Assembly (NCBI RefSeq): GCF_003123725.1
Contig: NZ_QETA01000003.1
Location: 248,001-312,000, forward strand
Source of the DNA: Corticimicrobacter populi
GTDB lineage: Bacteria; Pseudomonadota; Gammaproteobacteria; Burkholderiales; Burkholderiaceae_B
Direction: 5' to 3'
Length of the DNA stretch: 64,000 bases
Position numbers and translations under genes: made by a program. Numbering within the stretch: position 1 is the stretch's first letter; each line of letters starts with the position of its first letter. The notes below the pieces were generated by a model that ran no database searches, was not told the DNA's origin, and saw only the letters and a list, made by a program, of their open reading frames with translations. This document shows, piece after piece, positions 30,516 to 39,000 of this stretch.

Positions 30516-32206
30516 CGCTTCGCCCCGGCGATGACACAGCTTCCCGGCAACTCGAAGCCGAAGGCATTCACCCCCTGCTGGCCCGCCTGTGGGCCGCGCG
30601 CGGCATTACCCGTGCGGAACAGGCGCGACTCGGCTGGGACCGGCTGCACCCACCCGCCCAGTTGACCCACAATCAGCAGGCGGCCAGCCTGCTGGCCGAC
30701 GCGCTGGCAGCCGGTCGACGCATCCTGATCGTCGCCGACTACGACTGCGACGGTGCCACGGCCTGCGCAGTTGCCCTGCGGGCACTGCGTGCCATGGGTG
30801 GGCAGGTCGATTTCCTGGTGCCGAACCGCTTCGAGACCGGCTATGGGCTATCTCCTGCGGTCGTCGAACTGGCCTGCCGGCACCATGCCGGCAAACCGGA
30901 TCTGATCCTGACTGTGGACAACGGCATCGCCAGCATCGATGGCGTCGAGGCTGCGCGTGCGGCCGGCATCGAGGTCATCGTCAGCGACCACCACCTGCCT
31001 GGCGACACGCTGCCGGACGCATTGGCCATCGTCAATCCCAACCAACCGGGCTGCGGCTTTCCGTCCAAGAATCTGGCAGGCGTCGGCGTCGCGTTTTATC
31101 TGATGCTGGCGTTGCGTGCCGAATTGCGCCAGCGCGGTGTCTACCCAGCCAACGGCGGCCCACGACTCGACGAACTGGCCGACCTGGTCGCGCTCGGCAC
31201 CGTGGCCGATGTCGTCCGCCTCGACGACAACAATCGTCTGCTCGTTTCCCAGGGACTGGCGCGTATCCGCAAGGGCCGCATGCAACCCGGCATACGGGCA
31301 CTTTTTGCCGTGGCAGGACGCGATCCACGCAGCGCCAGCGCATTCGACATGGGCTTTGCCGTAGGCCCGCGCCTCAACGCCGCCGGTCGCCTGGCCGACA
31401 TGAGTCTGGGCATCACCTGCCTGATCACCGACGATGACGCCCTGGCCGAAAAGATTGCCCATGAGCTCGATGCCATCAATCGCGAACGCCGCAGCATCGA
31501 AACCGTCATGCGCGACGAAGCCATGCAGGCCATGGAAAGCACCGAGGCCAGCCAGAGCGCCTGTGTCTGCGTTTTCAATCCCAACTGGCACCAGGGCGTA
31601 GTCGGGCTGGTCGCCGCACGCCTGAAAGAACGCTTCTGGAAGCCCACGCTGGCCTTCGCACCGGCCGACGACGACGAAATCAGAGGCTCGGGTCGTTCCA
31701 TTCCCGATGTGCACCTGCGTGATGCACTGGATCTCGTCTCCAAACGTCATCCGCAACTGATCCGCAAGTTCGGCGGCCATGCCATGGCAGCCGGCCTGAC
31801 ACTGGGCCGCGATGACCTGCCTTTTTTCCGTGATGCATTCGACGAGGCCGTCCAGACCCTGACCGGCCGCAGCCAGTTCGATCCCCAGATCGAAACCGAT
31901 GGCTCCCTCGAAAGTATCTTTGCCAACGCAGATGTGGCCTTGATGCTGCAGGCCCAGGTCTGGGGAGCGGGATTCCCGGCCCCCTCCTTCCTCGACCGCT
32001 TCGTGGTGCGCGACCAGCGCTTGCTCAAGGGCAAGCACCTCAAGCTGTCGCTGGAGCGTGACCACCAGCGTTTCGATGCCATCTGGTTCGGCCAGTCGGA
32101 GCTGTTGCCCGAATACATCGAGGCAGCCTACCGACTGGAACCCAATGCCTGGCGAGGTGTCGTTTCGGCACAGTTGATCATCGAGCACGCCCAGGCTGCG
32201 CACTGA
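30497..32206 (+). CDS. recJ: Single-stranded-DNA-specific exonuclease RecJ
   Basis: RecJ is the 5'-3' single-strand exonuclease of recombination, mismatch and base-excision repair. The 569-residue protein (E. coli 577) has the DHH-superfamily metal motifs DYDCDG at 81-86, the DHH triad at 164-166 and LGTVADVV, followed by the DHHA1 domain with GGHAMAAGLTL. The start is GTG at 30497, inside the end of the upstream gene in a different frame; no better start exists nearby. Confidence 0.96.
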   Translation: MVSPRLTLRPGDDTASRQLEAEGIHPLLARLWAARGITRAEQARLGWDRLHPPAQLTHNQQAASLLADALAAGRRILIVADYDCDGATACAVALRALRAMGGQVDFLVPNRFETGYGLSPAVVELACRHHAGKPDLILTVDNGIASIDGVEAARAAGIEVIVSDHHLPGDTLPDALAIVNPNQPGCGFPSKNLAGVGVAFYLMLALRAELRQRGVYPANGGPRLDELADLVALGTVADVVRLDDNNRLLVSQGLARIRKGRMQPGIRALFAVAGRDPRSASAFDMGFAVGPRLNAAGRLADMSLGITCLITDDDALAEKIAHELDAINRERRSIETVMRDEAMQAMESTEASQSACVCVFNPNWHQGVVGLVAARLKERFWKPTLAFAPADDDEIRGSGRSIPDVHLRDALDLVSKRHPQLIRKFGGHAMAAGLTLGRDDLPFFRDAFDEAVQTLTGRSQFDPQIETDGSLESIFANADVALMLQAQVWGAGFPAPSFLDRFVVRDQRLLKGKHLKLSLERDHQRFDAIWFGQSELLPEYIEAAYRLEPNAWRGVVSAQLIIEHAQAAH

Positions 32207-32331
32207 GCTGCTTGCTGCATTTTTTCTCGTTTTGCATCAACGTATTGCAGCACGACTGCAGGCTCGCCTGCGCCCGTTACAATGCCGCCGGCCCTATATT
32301 CAAAAAAGTTGTCACACACAGGAGAAGAAGC

Positions 32332-33087
32332 ATGAAGTTCAAATTGATTGCCAGCGCCGTACTGGTGGCAGGTCTGTCCGCAGGCTGCATGGAAACCGCC
32401 AACATGGGCGGCCTGATGGACTCCGGCAGCAAGCTGATGCAGGCCTACAACCTGAGCGACCAGGAAGTCATCGACCTGTCCAACCAGGCATGCGCCCAGA
32501 TGGACCAGGAAAACCGCGTCGCCGGCAAGAACTCCAAGTACAACCAGCGCCTGCAGCGCATCGTGCGCCCGCTCGCCAAGGACCTCAACGGCCAGACGCC
32601 TGAGTTCAAGGTCTACCTGACCGACGACGTCAACGCCTGGGCCATGGCCAATGGCTGCATCCGCGTATACACCGGCCTGATGGACAAGATGAACGACGAC
32701 GAACTGCGTGGCGTGATCGGCCACGAGATGGGTCACGTTGAACTGGGTCACAGCAAGCGTGCCATGCAGACGGCCTACACCCTGTCGGCTGCACGCGATG
32801 CAGTGGGCGCATCGGGCAATGCCGCCGCCGTGGCGCTGAGCAGCTCGCAACTGGGCGATCTGACCGAGGCCCTGCTCAATGCACAGTTCTCGCAATCGCA
32901 GGAAACCGCTGCCGACGATTACTCGTTCGAACTGCTGACCGAGCGCAAACTCAACACCCAGGGACTGGTCACGGCCTTCCAGAAGCTGGCTGAACTGGGT
33001 GGCGGCGAAAGCAGCATCATGAGTTCGCATCCCGGCTCCAACGAGCGTGCCGCCCGCATGCAGGCGAAGATCGACGCCGCCAAGTAA
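32332..33087 (+). CDS. loiP: M48-family metalloprotease lipoprotein (LoiP/YcaL-like)
   Basis: This 251-residue protein starts with a lipoprotein-type signal (LVAGLSAG-C19), then a zinc protease domain with HEMGH at 131-135 (HExxH) and a later Glu in ETAAD that fits the third ligand. LoiP in E. coli is an outer-membrane-associated protease active on misfolded envelope proteins. The signal cleavage site has Leu at -4 instead of -3, slightly off the usual lipobox. The start is supported by AGGAGA six bases upstream, and TACAAT at 32278-32283 is a plausible -10. It is a single gene between recJ and the convergent nitronate monooxygenase gene. Confidence 0.87.
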   Translation: MKFKLIASAVLVAGLSAGCMETANMGGLMDSGSKLMQAYNLSDQEVIDLSNQACAQMDQENRVAGKNSKYNQRLQRIVRPLAKDLNGQTPEFKVYLTDDVNAWAMANGCIRVYTGLMDKMNDDELRGVIGHEMGHVELGHSKRAMQTAYTLSAARDAVGASGNAAAVALSSSQLGDLTEALLNAQFSQSQETAADDYSFELLTERKLNTQGLVTAFQKLAELGGGESSIMSSHPGSNERAARMQAKIDAAK

Positions 33088-33111
33088 GCATCACCCGGAG
33101 GCAGTCGGCAC

Positions 33112-34080
33112 TCAGTTGCCGATGCCTCCCAGCAGGCGTCCACGCGCCTGCGCATATTCTGCAGCCAGGCGTTCGACCAGGCTGGCAGCCGACACCACAC
33201 CGTGTATCGCTGCAATCCCCTGACCACTCCCCCAGATATCTCGCCATGCCTTGGCAGCATGATCGCCGCCAAAGTCCATGCTGGCAAGGTCGCCTGCCGG
33301 CAGGTTGGCCGGATCCAGTCCGGCCGCCACGACACTGGCCTTCAGGTAGTTGCCCGCCACGCCCGTGAAAAAACTGCTGTAGACGATATCGTCCGACGAT
33401 CCATCCACCACGGCCTGCTTGTAGGCTTGGCTGGCGCGCGCCTCTTCGGTCGCGATGAAAGCCGAACCGATATAGGCAAAATCCGCCCCCATGGCCTGCG
33501 CAGCCAGTATGGCCCCGCCATTGGCTATCGCCCCCGACAGGGCCAGCGGCCCATCGAACCACTGCCGGATCTCCTGGACCAGCGCGAAAGGACTCTTCAC
33601 CCCGGCATGGCCGCCCGCCCCTGCCGCCACCGCAATCAGCCCATCGGCTCCTTTTTCGATAGCCTTGCGGGCATGGGTATTGTTGATCACATCATGCAGC
33701 ACGTGCCCCCCGTAGGCATGCACGGCCTGATTGACCTCAGGCCTCGCGCCCAGAGAAGTGATCACCAGCGGCACACGATATTTTTCAAGCAACGCCATGT
33801 CCTGTTCCAAGCGGGCATTGCTTGGATGCACGATCTGGTTGATGGCGAATGCAGCTGCCGGACGCTCGGGATGCCGTGCATCATGCGCGGCCAGGCCTTC
33901 GCAGATTTCGGCCAGCCATTCGTCGAGTTGCGAAGCAGGACGGGCATTGAGTGCCGGCATGCTGCCGACGATGCCGGCCTTGCACTGCGCCAGCACCAGT
34001 TGCGGCGTACTGACGATGAACATGGGGGCAGCAATGACAGGGATACGCAACGCAGACAACGTACTCGGCAGCCTGGACAT
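33112..34080 (-). CDS. Nitronate monooxygenase / 2-nitropropane dioxygenase family
   Basis: This 322-residue FMN-dependent TIM-barrel protein shows the family features IPVIAAPMFIVSTPQLVLA at the N-terminus, a GAGGHAG segment (around 156-162) with the conserved histidine, and the phosphate-binding pattern ALSGAIANGGAILAAQAMGADFAYIGSAF. Such enzymes oxidise alkyl nitronates such as propionate-3-nitronate. The ATG at 34080 has AGGAG seven bases upstream and is preferred over the in-frame ATG at 34095, which lies on top of that site. The gene is alone and converges on loiP. Confidence 0.88.
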   Translation of the reverse strand: MSRLPSTLSALRIPVIAAPMFIVSTPQLVLAQCKAGIVGSMPALNARPASQLDEWLAEICEGLAAHDARHPERPAAAFAINQIVHPSNARLEQDMALLEKYRVPLVITSLGARPEVNQAVHAYGGHVLHDVINNTHARKAIEKGADGLIAVAAGAGGHAGVKSPFALVQEIRQWFDGPLALSGAIANGGAILAAQAMGADFAYIGSAFIATEEARASQAYKQAVVDGSSDDIVYSSFFTGVAGNYLKASVVAAGLDPANLPAGDLASMDFGGDHAAKAWRDIWGSGQGIAAIHGVVSAASLVERLAAEYAQARGRLLGGIGN

Positions 34081-34157
34081 GACATGTCTCCTCATCGGTT
34101 TGTTGTCTGCCTACTATAACCGTGTCTCGTCATGCGCAAAACATGCTAAGATGAAAA

Positions 34158-34204
34158 GCTATTTGATTTTCAAATCAAGCAGCTAAAAACAAAAAGCAAA
34201 TCAA
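34158..34204. promoter_or_regulatory. AT-rich palindrome block upstream of the nitronate monooxygenase gene and tRNA-Arg
   Basis: TTGATTT (34163-34169) and AAATCAA (34172-34178) form a perfect inverted repeat with a two-base spacer, flanked by AGCT at 34158 and 34181. A third AAATCAA lies at 34198-34204. The block sits about 80 bp upstream of the monooxygenase start and 70 bp before the tRNA. It may be a regulator site for the monooxygenase or part of the tRNA promoter region; no clear -35/-10 pair was found. Confidence 0.4.
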
Positions 34205-34273
34205 AAAAGCCGGTCGCCCTTTTAGGGTCGATACTGCCTTTTCACAGCGCAGCACATCATCCGGCAGGCCTTT

Positions 34274-34348
34274 CTCGCCGTAGTTAAATGGATATAACTT
34301 CCCCCTCCTAAGGGGAGATTACAGGTTCGATTCCTGTCGGCGAGGCCA
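34274..34348 (+). tRNA. tRNA-Arg (anticodon CCT)
   Basis: The acceptor arms CTCGCCG (34274-34280) and CGGCGAG (34338-34344) pair perfectly, followed by discriminator G and an encoded CCA. The anticodon stem TCCCC/GGGGA encloses the loop CTCCTAA with anticodon CCT, which reads AGG. The T arm is ACAGG-TTCGATT-CCTGT. All arms of the cloverleaf are present. No attachment-site duplicate or integrase lies beside it. Confidence 0.95.
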
Positions 34349-34472
34349 CGTGCATTGCACTCCCTGCATCGCTTTTTTGTTAAATTTAAAGTTACAATTA
34401 AAACGTTTTGTTTAACAAAACAGGCGGGATACGATACCTTGCCACCCAGACCTGCTGGATAGGGAGACTACG

Positions 34473-36401
34473 TTGTTCCGGTACCGTTTCGCCACCGAGC
34501 GCCTGTCGCTGCAGCGCTCGCTGACCATGATTGTGCCCGGCCTGCTCGTACTGGTAGCCTGCTTTGCCATTTATGTCACCATGCTGATGCGCGGCATCGA
34601 CGAACAGCGTATCCGCGTCGAACACGACACCTATCTGCGGGCCGCACAGATGAGCAATCTCCTGGCCCAACAAATGGAAGCCCTGGTCTCGGGGCTGGAC
34701 TATGCCCTCAAGGATCTCGCCAATAGCTATCAGGCTGGCAACAAACTGGGCTTCGAAGAGGGTGTCGCCACCATGCAAAACACCTTTCCGGAAGGCACCA
34801 TTACCCAGATCTCCATTGCCGATGCCAGAGGTACCCTGCTTTATTCCAGCCTGGGCTCATTGCGCAACGATGGGCAGGTCGCATCAATCCGGGACCGGAG
34901 GCACTTCACGGTGCACGCGACAGGCACCTTTCATGGCTTGTACATCAGCGACCCGGTCTTCGGACGCCTGTCCCGACAATACACTATCCAGTTTTCCCGC
35001 GCACTGTACCGGGATTTCGAATTTGCCGGCGTGATCGTGCTGTCCGTCTCCCCCCGCTACCTCTCAAGCCTCTTCCATAAGGTATTCGACAACTCGAGCG
35101 ACGTGGTCATGCTGCTGAACCAGGATGGCTACTATCTGGCCCGGTCTCTCGACGAGGACCAGGCGATCGGCAAACATGTCCCGACAAGCAGAACATTCCT
35201 GCAAGACCCAGGCAAGACGCACGGCACCTACGAAACCACTGCCGCGCTCGACGACATCGAGCGCTACTATGCCTGGAGCCGAGTGGCATCCTATCCGCTG
35301 ATCATCAGCCTGGGGCTGGACAAGGCCCAGGCCACGACGGAATCCGAACATGCCATCACGCGGATCCTGACCAACAACACCATCGGCGGCATCCTGATTC
35401 TGATCGCCTCGCTATGGATCAGCTATCTGTTGTTGCAGCGCGAAAAAAGTGTCGCCATGCTGACCGACACCGCGCGGCGCCAGAGTGCCATCATCAATCA
35501 TTTTCCGGGCGGCGTGCTGGTCGAAGACCAGGACGGCAACCCCATCGTTGCAAACCAGACGCTGTGCCGCCTACTGGCTCTGGACATCAACCCAGACAGC
35601 CTCACCGCCCATACCCGCGAAGCGTTTCGCGAACGCGCCCCGCAAGGCATGCTGGACTGGATAGACCAGCCTCTCCCGCCTACAGCCCAGGACATCGACG
35701 GCGCAGCGCTGGGCCTGGAATATGAATTGCCTGACGGCCGGACCCTGGAGATCGACAGGATCGGCCTGGACGCCCAGGCCCAGCACCTCGGCACACTCTG
35801 GCTGCTCAAGGACATTACCGAACGCAAGCTGCGTGAACGCAAACTCGAAACACTGGCCACCCGCGACTCATTGACTGGCCTGACCAACCGGGGGGCCTTC
35901 ATGAATGCCCTGGCGCATCTGCCCACTCACCACCTCCTGCACGGCCCTGACAGACAACCGACGCCTGCCGCGATGCTGGTCATGATCGATATCGATCATT
36001 TCAAGCGTGTCAACGACACCTACGGACACCACGCCGGAGACCAGGCACTATCGCACCTGGCCGATATTCTGCGCGTGTCGCTGCGCGCCCATGATCTGGC
36101 CGGACGCCTCGGCGGCGAAGAGTTCGTGCTGCTGCTGCCCGACACCTCGCTCGCCCAGAGCATCGATATTGCCGAGCGTATCCGCCTCGCAATCGCCGAG
36201 CAACCAGCCCATACCGATGCAGGCGAAGTCAGTTTCACTGCCAGCTTCGGCATCGCCACGCTGAGCAGCCCTCCCAACCCCGAAACCTGCCTGGAACAGG
36301 CCGACAGTGCTCTGTATCTGGCCAAGCGCAGCGGCCGGAACTGCGTCTGCTATTGGTCACAAGACAGCGGAAAACCAGTTCAGTCGACCAGCGCCACCTG
36401 A
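34473..36401 (+). CDS. Membrane diguanylate cyclase with CACHE, PAS and GGDEF domains
   Basis: The 642-residue protein makes cyclic di-GMP. It has a membrane helix near 18-40, a periplasmic double-CACHE-like sensor (about 45-300), a second helix near 305-325, a PAS domain (about 340-450) and a GGDEF domain with the active site GGEEF at 547-551. An inhibitory I-site RxxD (R538-D541) stands five residues before it, so product feedback is expected. The start is TTG at 34473, supported by AGGGAG just upstream; the next ATG would fall within the first helix. It follows tRNA-Arg by 124 bp. The ligand is unknown. Its 3' end overlaps ybaK by 22 bp, tail to tail. Confidence 0.92.
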   Translation: MFRYRFATERLSLQRSLTMIVPGLLVLVACFAIYVTMLMRGIDEQRIRVEHDTYLRAAQMSNLLAQQMEALVSGLDYALKDLANSYQAGNKLGFEEGVATMQNTFPEGTITQISIADARGTLLYSSLGSLRNDGQVASIRDRRHFTVHATGTFHGLYISDPVFGRLSRQYTIQFSRALYRDFEFAGVIVLSVSPRYLSSLFHKVFDNSSDVVMLLNQDGYYLARSLDEDQAIGKHVPTSRTFLQDPGKTHGTYETTAALDDIERYYAWSRVASYPLIISLGLDKAQATTESEHAITRILTNNTIGGILILIASLWISYLLLQREKSVAMLTDTARRQSAIINHFPGGVLVEDQDGNPIVANQTLCRLLALDINPDSLTAHTREAFRERAPQGMLDWIDQPLPPTAQDIDGAALGLEYELPDGRTLEIDRIGLDAQAQHLGTLWLLKDITERKLRERKLETLATRDSLTGLTNRGAFMNALAHLPTHHLLHGPDRQPTPAAMLVMIDIDHFKRVNDTYGHHAGDQALSHLADILRVSLRAHDLAGRLGGEEFVLLLPDTSLAQSIDIAERIRLAIAEQPAHTDAGEVSFTASFGIATLSSPPNPETCLEQADSALYLAKRSGRNCVCYWSQDSGKPVQSTSAT

Positions 36402-36871
36402 ACGGGACGGGCATCCAGCAAGCTGCGCAGCACGGCAGGATCCATTCCCAGGATATAACCCCGGCGACCACCATTGATATAGATGCCAGGCAAATCCAGG
36501 ATCGTGGACTCCACCCAGACCGGCATGCGCTTGCGGGTTGCAAACGGCGACGTCCCCCCCACCTGGTAACCAGAATGCCGCTGTGCAGTCTCAGGGGCAC
36601 AGGGTTCGATGCGCTTGACGCCCACCTGCCTTGCCAGGTTGCGCGTGGACACTTCGCAATCACCATGCATCAGGATGATCAGTGGCTGCTTGCGCTCGTC
36701 TTCCATCACCAGCGTCTTGACGACGCTATGCGGGTCCAGGCCCAGTTGGCGCGACGCTTCGGAGGTCCCGCCATGATCGACATATTCGTAGACATATTCC
36801 TCGAAAGCCACCTTCTGCTGCTTCAACAGGCGTGTGGCAGGTGTTTCGGAGACATGTGCGGACTTGCTCAT
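36380..36871 (-). CDS. ybaK: Cys-tRNA(Pro)/Cys-tRNA(Cys) deacylase YbaK
   Basis: This 163-residue protein is a YbaK/EbsC-type editing domain that hydrolyses Cys mischarged on tRNA-Pro. It shows the N-terminal ETPATRLLKQQKV, the catalytic lysine region HSVVKTLVM, and the SPFATRKRMPVWVE and INGGRRGYILGMDP segments of the family. The ATG at 36871 (MSKSAHVSETPAT) is used; a TTG at 36883 also keeps the frame. It follows xerD by 8 bp on the same strand, so they are probably co-transcribed. Confidence 0.93.
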   Translation of the reverse strand: MSKSAHVSETPATRLLKQQKVAFEEYVYEYVDHGGTSEASRQLGLDPHSVVKTLVMEDERKQPLIILMHGDCEVSTRNLARQVGVKRIEPCAPETAQRHSGYQVGGTSPFATRKRMPVWVESTILDLPGIYINGGRRGYILGMDPAVLRSLLDARPVQVALVD

Positions 36872-36879
36872 TGGACAAT

Positions 36880-37770
36880 TCAACCTCTTGGATGATGAGC
36901 GGCATGCAAGGTCTTCAGCCGCTCCCGGGCCACGTGAGTATAGATCTGCGTGGTGGATATGTCGGCATGACCCAGCAGCATCTGCACCACGCGCAGGTCG
37001 GCACCATGATTGAGCAAATGCGTGGCGAAGGCATGCCTGAGCACATGCGGCGACAGCGGGGCATGGATATCGGCCAGCACCGCATACTTGCGCACCAGCA
37101 CCCAGAACATCTGCCGCGTCATGCCGGCACTGCGGTTGGTCAGGAACAGCGCATCGCTGCGCGCCTGGCCCAGCATGAATGGCCGGCCATGTGCCAGATA
37201 CTGTGCCAGCCAGTGGCAGGCCTCCGCCCCCAGTGGCACCAGCCGGTCCTTGCCCCCCTTGCCCATGCGTACCCGCAGCACGCCTTCGTCCAGACTGACA
37301 TCCAGCACATTCAGCCCCACCAGTTCGGAGACCCGCAAGCCGGTGGCATACAGCGTCTCCAGCATGGCACGATCACGCAGTCCCATCGGGTTTTCCGTCA
37401 CGGGCGCGGCCAGCAACGCCTCGACCTGCCGCTCCGACAGCGTCTTGGGCAAGCGGGCCGGCTGCCGGGCGCTCTGGATGGTCTGACAGGGATCAAGCGC
37501 GGCCCGTCCGGTTCGCAGCGCCCAGGCATAGTAGCGCCGCAAAGTCGCCAGACGGCGGTTGGCCGTGCTGGCGCGTGTCTGCGCATGACAGGCTGCAAAC
37601 CAACCCTGGATATCGTGCGGCTGCACCGCATTCAGATCTGGCGAGGTCTTTCCTGCCTGCGCCAGCCAGCCCGAGAATGCACGCAGGTCACGACGGTACG
37701 CCTGCAGTGTGTTGTTCGACAGGCCATCTTCCAGCCATAGCGCATCGATGAATGCATCCACGTCCGACAT
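36880..37770 (-). CDS. xerD: Chromosome dimer resolution recombinase XerD
   Basis: XerD is one of the two tyrosine recombinases acting at dif under FtsK control. The 296-residue protein (E. coli 298) has the SAM-like N-terminal DNA-binding domain and the complete catalytic set: R146 (TGLRVSEL), Lys in GKGGKDR (171-174), H242 and R245 (HVLRH), H268 (GHADIS) and Y277 (QIYTH). The ATG at 37770 has GGAG eight bases upstream; upstream in-frame ATG codons lack support. The size and sequence are those of the housekeeping enzyme, not of a phage integrase. Confidence 0.95.
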   Translation of the reverse strand: MSDVDAFIDALWLEDGLSNNTLQAYRRDLRAFSGWLAQAGKTSPDLNAVQPHDIQGWFAACHAQTRASTANRRLATLRRYYAWALRTGRAALDPCQTIQSARQPARLPKTLSERQVEALLAAPVTENPMGLRDRAMLETLYATGLRVSELVGLNVLDVSLDEGVLRVRMGKGGKDRLVPLGAEACHWLAQYLAHGRPFMLGQARSDALFLTNRSAGMTRQMFWVLVRKYAVLADIHAPLSPHVLRHAFATHLLNHGADLRVVQMLLGHADISTTQIYTHVARERLKTLHAAHHPRG

Positions 37771-37808
37771 CAGGATAACTCCATAAACATGACGCTCCGA
37801 CAGAAAAA

Positions 37809-37858
37809 ACCCCACGCTCGTCGCTACGCGCCAGCGTTGCCCCCCAAGGGGAACTTCT
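37809..37858. repeat. Candidate repetitive extragenic element
   Basis: The segment after an A run reads ACCCCACGCTCGTCGCTACG, continues with GCGCCAGCGTTG, and ends in CCCCCCAAGGGG (37840-37852), which folds on itself. I recall closely similar C-rich elements with CACGCTCGTCGCT and CCCCCAAGGGG scattered in intergenic regions of Bordetella, Achromobacter and Comamonadaceae. Only this copy is seen in the window, so repetition is inferred from memory. Confidence 0.4.
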
Positions 37859-38028
37859 TGTCTTGGGACAACCCGACAACAAAAAACATTCCGGGGCGAT
37901 CTTAAGACGTTTGCCGAATCAGGTCGAGCCGGCGAACCAAACAGTCAGAAGTCCAGGCTTCTGGAATATGCTTATGCGATACAGTCATCATCCATACAGA
38001 TCACACGACTCCATACCACCGCTGCACC

Positions 38029-38940
38029 ATGTCCACCTTCCTGCTCGTCCTGCCTGATTTCATGCTGATCCTGCTCGGCTGGCTGCTGCGGCACCGCCTG
38101 GGCTACGAACGCAGTTTCTTCATGCCGCTGGAGCGGTTGATCTATTACGTCCTGTTTCCCGCCCTGCTGTTTCAGGCTACGCTGCGCGCGCCCATCGTGC
38201 TGGACGATGCCATCAATCTGATCGGTGCCACCCTGGCACTGCTGGCAATCGGCATCCTGCTGGCGCAACTGGCCCGGCCACTGCTGCGCCTGCCTGCTTT
38301 CGAGCATGCCTGCGTAGCGCAATGCGGATACCGCTTCAATACCTATCTGGGACTGGCCATCGCGTTCAGTCTGGCCGGCACGCGTGGTCAAAGCATCATG
38401 GCCATCATCATCGGCCTGGCCGTGCCGATCGTCAATGCAGCCGCCGTCTTCGGACTGGCACGCACCAACGGCGGCAGTGTCGGCCGTGAACTGCTGCGCA
38501 ATCCACTGCTGCTGGCAACCGTGCTCGGGCTGGCAGGCAATATGCTGGGGCTGCACCTGCCCGGACCTGTCGAGATTTTTGCCAACAAGCTCGGGGCGGC
38601 GGCCATTGCACTGGGTATTGTCTGCGTGGGGGCCAACCTGTCCTGGGAAGGCGGCAAGGGACAGGTCGGCACCATGACCTGGATGCTGGCGGTCAAGCTG
38701 ATCGCCATGCCTGCCCTGGCCTGGCCAATCGGTCTGGCATTCGGCCTGCCTGCAGTGGAACAGGCCATGCTGCTGCTGTTTGCCACGCTGCCTACCGCAT
38801 CGAGTGCCTACATTCTGGCGATCCGCATGGGAGGCGATGGGCGCACCGTTGCATTATTGATTTCGACAGGCACATTGCTGTCGGCGCTGACCATCCCGCT
38901 CTGGCTGCTCATGCTGCCGGCCGCTATCCAGGTGCAATAA
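38029..38940 (+). CDS. AEC-family (auxin efflux carrier type) permease
   Basis: This 303-residue inner-membrane protein has about ten hydrophobic helices and the AEC family pattern: LPDFMLILLGWLLRH at the start, RLIYYVLFPALLF in helix 2, GYRFNTYLGLAIA, and TLPTASSAYILAIRMGGD near 262-280. AEC members move organic acids, amino acids or related anions in bacteria; the substrate cannot be assigned. It stands alone, preceded by a 258-bp gap that holds the candidate repeat, and is convergent with fumC across a strong hairpin. Confidence 0.88.
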   Translation: MSTFLLVLPDFMLILLGWLLRHRLGYERSFFMPLERLIYYVLFPALLFQATLRAPIVLDDAINLIGATLALLAIGILLAQLARPLLRLPAFEHACVAQCGYRFNTYLGLAIAFSLAGTRGQSIMAIIIGLAVPIVNAAAVFGLARTNGGSVGRELLRNPLLLATVLGLAGNMLGLHLPGPVEIFANKLGAAAIALGIVCVGANLSWEGGKGQVGTMTWMLAVKLIAMPALAWPIGLAFGLPAVEQAMLLLFATLPTASSAYILAIRMGGDGRTVALLISTGTLLSALTIPLWLLMLPAAIQVQ

Positions 38941-38963
38941 GCGTGCATGAGAGGCACTGTCAG

Positions 38964-38994
38964 AGGTACAGCCGGTACAAGACCGGCAGTACCT
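38964..38994. terminator. Inverted repeat between convergent permease and fumC genes
   Basis: Arms AGGTAC (38964-38969) with GTACCT (38989-38994) and GCCGGT (38971-38976) with ACCGGC (38982-38987) form a 12-bp stem with one A-A mismatch and a five-base loop. Because it lies between two 3' ends it could serve both strands. There is no T run, so the assignment is tentative. Confidence 0.5.
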
Positions 38995-39000
38995 TGCACC

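Noticed and set aside
36880-37770. Tyrosine recombinase close to tRNA-Arg as a sign of a genomic island
   Set aside because: The protein is 296 residues with the housekeeping XerD pattern and lies 2.5 kb from the tRNA beyond a GGDEF gene. No attachment repeat of the tRNA end was found.
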